Of a stretch of DNA of 64,000 nt, positions 54,875-64,000 are shown piece after piece. This DNA comes from Manis javanica. Taxonomy: Eukaryota; Chordata; Mammalia; Pholidota; Manidae. The notes beneath the pieces were generated by a model. It was not told where the DNA came from. It searched no databases and saw nothing but the letters and a program-made list of their open reading frames with translations. Made by a program: the position numbers and the translations under genes. Numbering within the stretch: the stretch's first letter is position 1; every line of letters begins with the position of its first letter. Where the stretch lies: assembly GCF_040802235.1 (NCBI RefSeq), contig NC_133164.1, positions 114,098,302 through 114,162,301 of the forward strand. Direction: 5' to 3'.

Positions 54875-57800
54875 GTAAGCCGAGTGCCCGTGGCAGGGCT
54901 GGTGATTTCTTTCGAGGGGAATTCTTTAAACAAAAATAATTATTTGAGCTGACTCAAGATGGTGAACAAAGTCCACATAAGCAGTTCTTTTCAAAGATAA
55001 GCTCTTAGCATCAGTACTGTTGCCTATCACCCTCTCAGAGTTTTCGTAACCAGGAATGCCATGTAGGAAGCAAAGTCCCTTAGCCAGAAAAGGTAAGAAT
55101 ATGAAGAAATAGCATGGCTGGTAGGTTCTGGTGTTGGTGAGGCGGGGGTGCAACAGCGATCTGGGGAGGAGAAGTATTTCTGAGGACATAGTCAGCCCTG
55201 CCATGGAATTCAGAATAAATTTTGCAGTGCTAGTTTCAGAAAGGGTGTGGTACTCAAAACCGAGACAAAGTATTAAAGCTTTTGACTGCCTCGCTCACCT
55301 TCGCGGTTGGCCTTGTGGGGCTGAGATTCAGACCTTGGAACTGCTGTACTGTTTGTCATTTGAAAACATCAGTCAGTGCTCATTAACTTGCAGCATATTT
55401 TTCTAGGTTGAACATATTCTCCCTCCCAATTTCTGGGTCTCAGGATACTTGAAAGAAGTTCCAGGTTTCAAGTGTGTATTCTTGGGCAACTTTTCAGATA
55501 GGTTGGCTCATAGTTTTCTTCCTCACAAGCGGTATAATCTTTATGATTTCATTTAAGCATATCATAGGAGAGATGGCCTGAATCTGCCAGGCTGTGCTGT
55601 AGGCTCATGATCAGATCGGGCTCAGATTCACAGAGCTACGGGGTCTGAGACAACCCTGACCTCAGCCTTTTTTTACTCTGCAGGCGAGGAGTAGAGATTC
55701 ACAGAGTTGAAGCCTATGAACTGTATATGTGCCAAAATAAAGTAAAATTCAGACCTTCAGACTCACAGTTCGTGGACTTTTCTATGACACCATGGTTACT
55801 CTTAACAGCTTTTTTTACCTCCTACATCACTCAAGAGGTTTTGTATAGAATTAGGTGGATCCCAAATCTCAGTCCCCATCATAGGGACAGTTGTTTGATG
55901 GGTCCCTTGATGGGTAGGTGGAGAAAGGATTGTCCACATGACTCACAGGTTTATTGCTTTGCTTCCTAAATGCCTTGAAACTGGCCACTTCAGTCCACCT
56001 GGGCTGTGTGTGACTTTGAGGGTACGCAGTCTCAGCAATATTCGTCACCCTGGTTTGGCGAGTCTGGCTTCATGGAAGCATATCATAGGAAAGATCACCG
56101 GAACCTGTCAGGCTATGGAGTTTGCTGCCCGACAGCAGTGGGATGGCTCAGTGGCTGGGATCAGGCTTCTCAAGAAATGGGGACAAGTGGGACGTCTCAA
56201 TATCTGAGCAAAGCAGAGGTTCCTGCCATAGGAAGTGAAGCAATTGACCTTATTACTAATAGGTGCTTCGCCCCTTTTCTGCTAACAAAGCACTTTTAAC
56301 ATGTTTACTCATTTATTCCTCAGGAGACTTTTTCACACAGCAAAAGCTGCAAGATCGCCTAATCTGGCTCTGACTTTTGCCTCCCGAGGTTAGAATGGGG
56401 AGAGCGAAGGCTGTGTTTGCATTCCATTATAGTTATTATAACAGGCAGGGTTTCTCAAGGCATTGCCGGAGGACCAGCTGCACCAAATAGTGATTTTTTT
56501 CACATTTCTCTTCATCTGTAACTTGACGCAGGCCAAGCCAAATGATATCCACTACAATCTGACCCAGTGAAAAATTAGTTTTTAAGGAACAGAAAGACTA
56601 CATACAGCAGTGTCTGTGTGTGTGTGTGCTTGCATGTGTGATAGATGATTTTTAGGTAGGTGAACATATCTTGTTCAAAACATGTCATGTCTGAGAGAGA
56701 AAAGGGCACTGTTACTAATGTCAGGACAACAGATGTAATCCAGGACTGTCCTATGCAAAGAGGGATATACGGTCAACCTATCCATGGGGTCTCAGCAATA
56801 TTGGTGAATCTGGTGAGTCTGGCTGTAGCTTGCTGTCAGGCAGCAGTGGGTCTCTCTACTGGTCTACAGATGAAAAGGTGAGGACTACTCATTTAGATGC
56901 AATTAAAAGCTTTGAAAGTCTTTAAGCAGGGCCAGTGACCAGCTGAAAGTCTAGAGAAGTGAGCACTTGGCTTGTGTGTCTTTGTTCATCTGGTACCACT
57001 TGCAGGCTCTGCATTGTGTCATTTCTCTCTGGCACACATTTTTTTGATATGTATTTTTAATTGAAGTATAGTTGATGTATAATATTATATTGGTTTCAAG
57101 TATACAGAATAGTGATTTGATGGTTATACACATTATTAAATGCTCACCCCAACTAGTGTAATTACCATCTGTCAACATAGCAAGATGTTACAGAGCTACT
57201 GACTATATTCTTTATGCTGTATTTTCACCCATGACTAATTTACATTATGACTGAGATTCTGTGCCTCTCTATCCTCTTCACCTATTTCACTCACCCACCC
57301 TAAGGTAACCAACAGCCACTTCTCAGTATCTATGAGTCTGTTGCTGTTTTGTTCCTTTGGTTTTTATATTCCACATGTAAGTAAAATCATGGTATTTGTC
57401 TTTGTTTGGCTTATTTCACTTAGTATAATACCCTCTAAGTCCATCCATGTTGTTGTAATTGGAGGATTTCTTTCTTTCTTTTAGTAAAATAATATTCCAT
57501 TGTATATATGCACCACATCTTCTTTATTCATTAATTTATTGATGCACACTTTGGTTGCTTCCATAACTTGGCTTTGTAAATAATTTGGTAATAAACATAG
57601 GGGTGCATATACCTTTTTGAATCAGAGATTTTGTTTCTTCAGGTAAACTCCTAGAAGTGGATTACTGTGATTGTACATTATTTCTATTTTCTAACAGACA
57701 TTTTTGCATAACCAACTCCTACTTCTCCTTTAGGACTCTCCTTTAGTGTGACTTGCTGAGATGTCACTGCCTCTGAGACCTCACTGAGATTTATACTGTG

Positions 57801-60800
57801 AGGGAGCTGTCTCCCCTGAGGGCTCCCTTGGTAATTTGTGTCCCCATCAAAATGCTCATCACACCGATCACACCTATCATGCCGCTCGGCTGATGGCTGC
57901 TTGGAGGGAGGAACTATGTTGTGTTCACCTTTGATTTCTAAAAGCTTAACTCGGTGCCTGACATACATTAAATAAAAGCATTATAATATTAATAGTTTGC
58001 AGCATAAATGGCAGAAAGAGACCACGAGCTTCTTCAAGTAGGGAAGATATCTTGATATGTCTAAAGGGGTGATTCAGGACATGCAGGAGTTTGGAACTCT
58101 AAAGGCTTCTGAGCGAGCACGTGCCAGCAGAGACACAGCTCCCAAGAGGCACGGCCGTGAGGTGTGGCCGGAAAGTGCCCGGCTGGAAGTGAGTGCCCGC
58201 TCTGGTTTCACCACTTTCACTCCCTGTGTGGGTGGCTGGGGAGAATCACTGCATCTTTGTCTGCCTCAATTTCCTCATTTGTGATGAAAGGGCTCCGAGC
58301 CAGAGTAGATCCATTATAAGATCTTGTCCCGCTTGAAAGGTTTAAGATTCTAGGGCAAACTGCAAAAATGGAACTTACCTATAAATTCTTACAACTTTTT
58401 GTTTGTTTGTTGCATTTATTTTACTCTTTGACTTCCATCTCACTTTTCTCTTGTTAAAATCAAGATGCCTTTTAAACTTTAAAGAGACTAGAAGATGTAG
58501 TTTCCTCCACATGGGTGCTGTAAACAAAATTCTCTTTATTTATTGTAATTGGTAGAGGGTTTTCATGAAAACAAAAGTTACCTCTGTAACAAAGTGATAA
58601 TAATATGAAAAAATATTTGCAGAGATTTTAATCCTCTGAATACAAGTCATTAGACATGTAAGTTGTACCCATAGGTTTTACTTTTGTACCCATACTTTTG
58701 ATAGCAATTTACTATACAAAATGGTTCATGATATATTTTCCTGGGTGTGTATTGCTAACATTTGCTGAGATTTGTCCAAATGCTTTGATTATCTTGCAAC
58801 ACAGTGAGGTGGCAACTGGCTGTGGCCAGTGTCACTCCTTCATGCATGCACTAGTCATCTGGGGATAGTAGTATCTGTCTATGTCCCTTAGCAACTTCTA
58901 CCTTGGGTCAGGCAGAGCCGGAGGATTCCATGGAGCTCAGCTTTGCTCCTAGAAGGTGCCCTGACTGCCCCCTTTACAGAGGTGCCCTCAGGCCTGATCT
59001 TAACTCCTGGACTAGAAAGAAAGACAAACCTTTCACTAGAATTGCAGTTCTCAAACTTTTAAAATGCAAGACCCCTTTACACAAAAGTAATTGAGGATCC
59101 CAAAAAGCTGTTTTTTTAAATTTTTTTGATGTCAGTTATATTCATCATTATATACCAAATTAGAAATTAAAACTGGAAACATTTTGAAGTACTTATTTAC
59201 TGGTTCATTTAAAATAATCCAACCATTTCATATTAACATGCTTAACATTTTTATGAAAAATAACTTTTCTAAAGTAAAAAAAAAATGTAGGGAGGAGAAG
59301 AGCCTGTTATTTTTCACTTTTGCAGCTCTCTTCAATATTTGCTTTAATAGAAGACACGTCATATAATCTCTGAAAAACTCCACCGTGTATCTGTGAGAGA
59401 TTCAGAGTGAAAAGGCAAATAATGTCTAAGCATTATTGTAAAAATAGTTCTGATCCCAGGGACGCGGGCAGGAGTCTCAGGGACTGCCAGAGACTCTGGC
59501 AACCACGTAGAGAACTCTGCATTAGAATAGAGCGTTCTCAGACCAGCCAGGCGCCCACTCACTGCTCTCTCCACTTGACTGGGCTCTATGCTTTCAGCTG
59601 AGGCTGCTCCCTCTCCCCTCTCGTCTTTAACTCCATGATACTTGTTCATATGACGAGGGTAGCTCTACATTCTACTCATTTATTTTTCTACACATCTGTC
59701 CAAAGAGATGGCACACTCAGAGAAGCAGGGACTCCGTGGATCCTTCTAACATTGTGTGTAGTGTCTCCCACATAGTAGGAATGTACTAACAACAAAAACA
59801 GTAACAGCTTCTGTTGATTAAATATTTCTCTGTGCTGGGTACCCTGCTGAGGCTTTACCTGCTGTCTTAGTCTCCTAGGGCTGTGGTAAAAGCACCACAA
59901 ATTGGGTGGCTTAAAACAACAGAAATGTATTCTCCCACAGTTCTTGGAATGCTGACATCTGAAACCGTGGTGTCGGCTGGGCCGTGTTCTTTCTGCAAGC
60001 TCCAGGGAAGAGTCTGTTTCCTGGACTTCCTCTTAGTTCCTGGTGTTGCCAGCAGTCTTCGGTGTTCCTTGGCTTGTAGAAGCATCTCTCCGATCTCTGC
60101 CTCTGTTGTCACATGGCCTCCCCTGTGTGTCTAAACACCATCTTCCCTCTGGACGTCTGTCTATGTTTTTTCTCCTGTTCTTATAAGGACACCATCGTCT
60201 TGGATTAGGGCCACCTTAATGACTGCCACTTGATTAAATCTGCAAAGACCATTTCTGAATAAGATCATATTCACAGGTGCCAGAGGTAGGACTTCAACAT
60301 ATCTTTTTGAGGGGACACAATTCAACCCATAACAATTACTAAATATCAAATTGAACTACAAAAATTTTAATTTTGTATGGTTTAACCTAAATCAATAGAA
60401 ACAAAGTGGATAAATAAAACCAACTGATTTTGATCAGTGCTGTCAAGGGTTCTGACCACTTGTTGAAGAGGGCTGACCTCGAGGCTCCTGACAGTGGCCA
60501 TCGTGGCCAAGCAGGTCTGACTTTGGGAGTTCTGGGTAGAGCTGTATACACAGAAGACCTCACATGCTGGACCATCCGGATCTTGGGACATTTGCTCCCA
60601 AGTTTCTTTGCCACTGGCTTTTAAAATTGCATTTACTGGAAGTTCCTTCCTCTCTTCTTTTGTTGAGTAGAAGTCTATTGTGTTGGCTGAATGCAGCTGA
60701 GAACACTGTAAAGACACTTTGGAAATAACCTCACCCTTGTGTTTTGTTCCAGCCCACAATGGATGCCCTGCAACTGGCAAATTCAGCTTTTGCAATCGAC

Positions 60801-63800
60801 CTGTTCAAGCAACTGTGTGTAAAGGAGCCAGCAGGCAATGTCCTCTTCTCTCCCATCTGTCTCTCCACCTCCCTATCACTTGCTCAAGTAGGTGCCAAAG
60901 GTGACACAGCAAATGAAATTGGACAGGTAAGTCCAGCACTTTTTTTCCTACTGGGAGTGGGAATAGACTTATTAGAACACATAACCAATGCCTAGGGAAG
61001 AACAAATTGTCCCCCACGGTCAGGACAGAGAGGTGCACCATTTCTAGCACTCTTGCAATGTTTTTAAGTGTGAAAGCTCATTATCTGTCCTACAAGCCAC
61101 GTTCAGAACAGGTACCGTGTTGTGATGGAGAGCCTGGGGATCTGCTAGGTAATCACATGATTTCCTTGAGTGTGGCCTTCTGTAAGTTACCTGACAATTT
61201 TATACCTGTTGTATTATAGGGATCAATCAAGATGGGGATTATTAAACATTCTACTGCAAATACTCTGACCAGAAAGAGTGTGAATCTATGTCCACTGTCT
61301 TATGCACAAAATTTATTTACAGTATCATGTTTTAAGAAGCAGACTCGATTGTATTCTGCTTTATAATATATTCTATCCTATAATATAGCCACATCAGAAA
61401 GGTAAAATATATCCCTGCTTATTTCAATACAGAATAACATTTTAAGTGATCTACTTTCAAGTGACAGAGATAAATAAGAAGATGGATTGTGCTTATGTTT
61501 GGGAATACTCCCTGGGGCTTGAGCATCCTATTTTAAAAGAATGGCCTAAGATGATGTCACATACACATGTATATAGGTGTCTATGTGTGTATATACAAAT
61601 ATTTATTTTGTTTTACAAATAGATACATATATTTGTAAAATATACATATATACAAATATGGATATATATATATATGTATATATATATTTAGAGTTTCTTT
61701 TTCTTTTTGGCTATGATTGACTATAAAAATCTTAGATCTTCAAATGAGATGATTTTTCCAGATTGTTACATTTTAAGTCATCATTTACTTTTTATTATTA
61801 TCTTTAGTTGCAGTGTAACAGACATATAACATTATATTAGTTTCAGGTGTAGAACATAATGATTTGATATTTGTATACATTACAAAATGGTCACCACAAT
61901 AAGTCTAGTTATCATCAGTCACCATAAACAGTTACAAAATTAAATTTTTTTCTTGTGATGAGAACTTTTACTCTCTTAGCAACTTTGAAATATATGCTGA
62001 AATATTGTTAACGATAGTCTCACAGTCTTACAGCTAACATGGTAGAGCATCCTTGGCCATGCTGCACACTTCATCCCCAGGACTTATTTACCTTATAACT
62101 GTAAGTTTGTTCCTTTGGCCCCTTTGACCCATTTCTCTTTTACTTTTAGGTAGACAGGTGAATGCCCTTCTAATTCCATTCCATTATTATTGTTAGGTTA
62201 CTGGTTCTAGGTTCCACAGAATCTGTCTTTCCACGAGCTCATAAACATTTAAAAGGGGAATATCTTCCTGTATCCATAAATCCCCAGAAAATATGACCCA
62301 TGAAATGTTATTTGGTTCAGGAGGAAGAATTTATCCTTGAAATTGCTGGGGAATGAAAAAGAAATTTCAGCTGTGACAAGAGGAGCCTCAGTTGGCGTCT
62401 GGGCTCCCCCAGTCCATGATCCCGACGTCGCTTCCCATTCCCTGTTGCTCATCCTCTCCCGTTGGAGGATGGACAGTAAGGGAGCTTCCTGGTGGTGCAA
62501 TTGCTCATCAGTAATAATAGCAGAGGTCTTTTCAGTCCCTGCAATTGTCCCCCAGTAGTAGTTACCTGAGTTCTTTAATTTGCTGGATTTTTACCTGTCA
62601 TTGGGCAGGAGGGTTATGTGCTGCATCTGACCAGCCAGTCTGACCCTGCAATACTGAGGCTGTGTGACTCATTGGTGCTAGGGTGCTCATTTACTGGCAT
62701 CAACCCGAGGTGTGGCATCAGGGCCCAGTTATTATTGTTGGGAGTGAGGGGAGAGTCAGCTTATGCTGACATCTCATTTTGTGGTACCACAAAGGTACCA
62801 TTGGAACAAATGAAAAGTTAGAAACAAAATAAAAGGATATAAGCCCTTCAGAAGCCAGCATTCTCATTTTAAGTAGCTTAGAATATTACTATAAGAATAA
62901 TTATTAACATTTTGAATCCATATGATATTTTAGATGCTTTATGTACAATATCTGTAATCCTCAAACAACTCAGAAAAGTAGCTATTCTCAGTCCATTTTA
63001 AAGAAAGTGAGACTGAAGAGTTGGGCCAGATCACCATGTCTAGTAGGTACAAACTGGGATTCAAAGGCAGGGCTTCTGACTCCGGCCCACCTAGAGGAGC
63101 CCCCATTTATGGTAGTGCCTTCCACAGATGATGCATTAGCCCATTTGGCACTTTTTACAGCAAGGAAAGGGACTGGATAGACCCTGGCTAGAGACCCTCT
63201 GTCTTGGAATCTGATACCTGCCTAATGACTGTCTCTCTTGGTATTATTAATCTCTCTCTTCTGGTCTCTAAATTAGATAGAAATTATAACGCAGCTTCAT
63301 TCTTTTCCAAGTTTGGAAAGGCTTCTGTATGAGCATCAGAGGCATAATCTTGAAGAAAGGGCAAATTTTCCCTATAGTTAAATCAAGAGAAGAATATCTT
63401 CACGCAAGTGTTTCTCAAATGGGGACAGTTCTGTTCTCCTTGTCCCTTTTCCTGGGGATATTTGGCATTTTTGGGTGTCACAATGAAGGAAGGAGTGTTA
63501 CCCGCCCCTAGTTGGTCAAGGATAGGCTACGAAACCCCTACCACGCCCAGGATGCCGCCACCACAAGAGCCCTCCAGCCGGAAATGCTAAGAGTGCCAAG
63601 AGTGAGAAGCCTTGTTTTGTGGAACAACTGAGCCAGGACCCTCTGCCCCCGAGGCTGGCCGTTCAGTATCCACTGTGTGGCAAGAGGGTAATGGAGTTTC
63701 TCTTTTCATAGGTCCTTCATTTTGAAAACGTCAAAGACGTGCCCTTTGGATTTCAAACAGTAACATCGGATGTAAACAAACTTAGTTCCTTTTACTCACT

Positions 63801-63849
63801 GAAACTAATCAAACGGCTCTATGTAGACAAATCGCTGAATCCTTCTACA
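54811..63849 (+). CDS. SERPINB5: SERPINB5 (maspin) gene, exons 1-3 (3' part beyond window)
   Basis: This is the gene-level entry. Exon 1 is non-coding. Exons 2 and 3 encode the first 102 residues of about 375, all in frame. Maspin is a clade-B (ov-) serpin without a cleavable signal peptide. It is a non-inhibitory family member known as an epithelial tumour suppressor affecting adhesion, migration and apoptosis, and is found in the cytoplasm, in the nucleus and at the cell surface. The N-terminus visible here covers helices A to C/D of the serpin fold. The reactive-centre loop lies in the last exon, outside the window. The neighbouring genes to the right are expected to be further clade-B serpins. 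Confidence 0.97.
55555..56870 (+). repeat. Partial local repeats in SERPINB5 intron 1
   Basis: GCATATCATAGGAGAGATGG (near 55558) recurs as GCATATCATAGGAAAGATCA (near 56079). GTCTCAGCAATATT (near 56029 and 56790) with following GAGTCTGGCT and ACAGCAGTGGG/GCAGCAGTGGG also occurs twice. These look like three partial, diverged copies of one unit, either tandem duplicates or fragments of an unknown repeat. Confidence 0.5.
57045..57695 (-). mobile_element. L1MA-like 3' fragment
   Basis: Antisense: TTAATTGAAGTATAGTTGAT, GGTAACCAACAGCCACTTCT, CATCCATGTTGTTGTAATTG, AATAAACATAGGGGTGCATA. Confidence 0.85.
57720..57985 (+). repeat. L2 3' end
   Basis: TGTTGTGTTCACCTTTGATT, TAACTCGGTGCCTGACATAC, ATTAAATAAAAGC. 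Confidence 0.6.
58190..58350 (+). repeat. MIR element
   Basis: CTCTGGTTTCACCACTTTCA, TTGTCTGCCTCAATTTCCTC, ATTTGTGATGAAAGGGCTC. Confidence 0.6.
59040..59520. mobile_element. hAT (Charlie-type) DNA transposon fragment
   Basis: Internal text of a longer hAT family: CAAGACCCCTTTACACAAAA, GTAATTGAGGATCCCAAAAA, TTAGAAATTAAAACTGGAAA, GCTTTAATAGAAGACACG. No transposase frame survives. Confidence 0.65.
59862..60332 (-). mobile_element. MaLR (MLT1-type) LTR, antisense
   Basis: CTGTCTTAGTCTCCTAGGGC, ACAAATTGGGTGGCTTAAAA, TTATAAGGACACCATCGTCT, GGGGACACAATTCAACCCAT. It is nearly full length and ends about 420 bp before SERPINB5 exon 2. Confidence 0.85.
60759..60926 (+). CDS. SERPINB5: SERPINB5 coding exon 2
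   Basis: The exon starts at 60753 after a TTGTTCCag acceptor. The ATG at 60759 is preceded by CCCACA. 56 codons run from MDALQLANSAFAIDLFKQLC to GAKGDTANEIGQ, then the gtaagt donor. The frame leaves phase 0, as in human. Differences from human as remembered are Ile13 for Val, Val21 for Glu and Ala25 for Leu. NVLFSPICLSTSLSLA is the conserved helix A/B region of clade-B serpins, which folds into the serpin core. Confidence 0.97.
61560..61690. repeat. AT-rich/(TA)n low-complexity patch
   Basis: Interrupted TA repeats, purest at 61662-61688. Confidence 0.85.
61795..62080 (-). mobile_element. L1MA-like 3'-UTR fragment
   Basis: Antisense: TAGTTGCAGTGTAACAGACA, TTAGTTTCAGGTGTAGAACA, AAAATGGTCACCACAATAAG. 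Confidence 0.8.
62925..63085 (-). repeat. MIR element
   Basis: Antisense: GTAATCCTCAAACAACTCAG, CCATTTTAAAGAAAGTGAGA, AACTGGGATTCAAAGGCAG. Confidence 0.7.
63400..63605. mobile_element. hAT-type DNA transposon remnant
   Basis: GTGTTTCTCAAATGGGGACA, GGGGATATTTGGCATTTTTG, GGTGTCACAATGAAGGAAGG, then TGCTAAGAGTGCCAAGAGTG and AGAAGCCTTG. Confidence 0.65.
63712..63849 (+). CDS. SERPINB5: SERPINB5 coding exon 3
   Basis: 138 nt from a TTTTCATAg acceptor to TCTACA|gtaagt, 46 codons, phase 0 at both ends. It encodes VLHFENVKDVPFGFQTVTSD and then KLSSFYSLKLIKRLYVDKSL and NPST. The only difference I can recall from the human exon is Pro for Leu in LN(P/L)ST. This is the segment after helix C leading into helix D. 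Open frame continues a few codons into the intron but is not coding. Confidence 0.97.
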
Positions 63850-64000
63850 GTAAGTGGTTTAAAGCAATTAGCAAATTTAACTTTTTACCAGGAATGGCAT
63901 TTTCCCATGGTTAGACTCACAAGTTTGTTTTCACCAAGATATACTTCTAGGATGCTCACTTATGATTTGAGCCTTTAAAAAAAACAGTCAGTCCTAGTGG
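63850..64000 (+). other. Start of SERPINB5 intron 3
   Basis: Begins gtaagtgg and runs to the window edge. Nothing else is seen. Confidence 0.9.

Larger units (their letters stand above)
54875..60752 (+). other. SERPINB5 intron 1
   Basis: 5.9-kb intron. It holds locally repeated segments (55555-56870), an antisense L1 (57045-57695), an L2 (57720-57985), a MIR (58190-58350), a hAT element (59040-59520) and a MaLR LTR (59862-60332). A (TG)n tract is at 56611-56630. 54890-55550 shows nothing recognisable. Confidence 0.9.
60927..63711 (+). other. SERPINB5 intron 2
   Basis: 2.8-kb intron with an AT dinucleotide-rich patch (61560-61690), an antisense L1 (61795-62080), a MIR (62925-63085) and a hAT remnant (63400-63605). 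The rest has no recognisable feature. Confidence 0.9.

Noticed and set aside
60382..60795. 137-codon minus-strand frame overlapping SERPINB5 exon 2
   Set aside because: It is antisense to a firmly identified coding exon and intron, and I recognise no protein family.
63850..63978. Extension of SERPINB5 exon 3 into the intron
   Set aside because: The strong gtaagt donor at 63850 and the known exon boundary of the family show that the open continuation is intronic.

Overview
The window is vertebrate nuclear DNA from a placental mammal. Genes are split by GT-AG introns, coding sequence is sparse, and the rest is filled with L1, L2, MIR, MaLR/ERV and hAT-type repeats. Two genes are recognised. 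VPS4B (ESCRT-III disassembly ATPase) lies on the minus strand with exons 1-7 of an expected 11. SERPINB5 (maspin) lies on the plus strand with non-coding exon 1 and coding exons 2-3. This order and orientation matches the mammalian 18q21.3-type region. The young L1 copies and a short retroposon resemble, from memory only, pangolin (Pholidota) sequence. That assignment is tentative; a laurasiatherian mammal is the safer statement.

Layout. 1-22,860: VPS4B, read right to left, with every visible exon intact and in frame. 22,640-23,270: the VPS4B CpG-island promoter. 23,300-54,590: about 31 kb of intergenic DNA holding mostly repeats, an orphan CpG island at 51.2-51.5 kb and a solo LTR at 46.1-46.7 kb. 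54,590-54,874: the SERPINB5 promoter and exon 1. 60,753-60,926 and 63,712-63,849: SERPINB5 coding exons 2 and 3. The remaining VPS4B exons lie off the left edge and the remaining SERPINB5 exons off the right edge.

The two genes are unrelated in function. VPS4B is a ubiquitous hexameric AAA ATPase with a housekeeping CpG promoter. SERPINB5 is an epithelial clade-B serpin with a compact GC-box/p53-like promoter. They diverge from the intergenic region and share no visible regulatory unit.

The most unusual structure is a tripartite retro-insertion at 28,654-30,812. A 28S rRNA fragment, an unidentified 166-bp piece and a truncated L1 3' end lie head to tail inside one 12-bp target-site duplication. 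It looks like an L1 template-switch chimera that landed inside an older antisense L1. Other notable structures are a 268-bp retroposon with a perfect 13-bp duplication (31,602-31,869), a 109-bp inverted repeat of about 91% identity (44,415/45,418), two L1 lineages with different 3' tails, an unnamed ~500-bp repeat present twice, and a solo LTR with a 45-bp tandem duplication. No prokaryotic, CRISPR or operon-like system is present.
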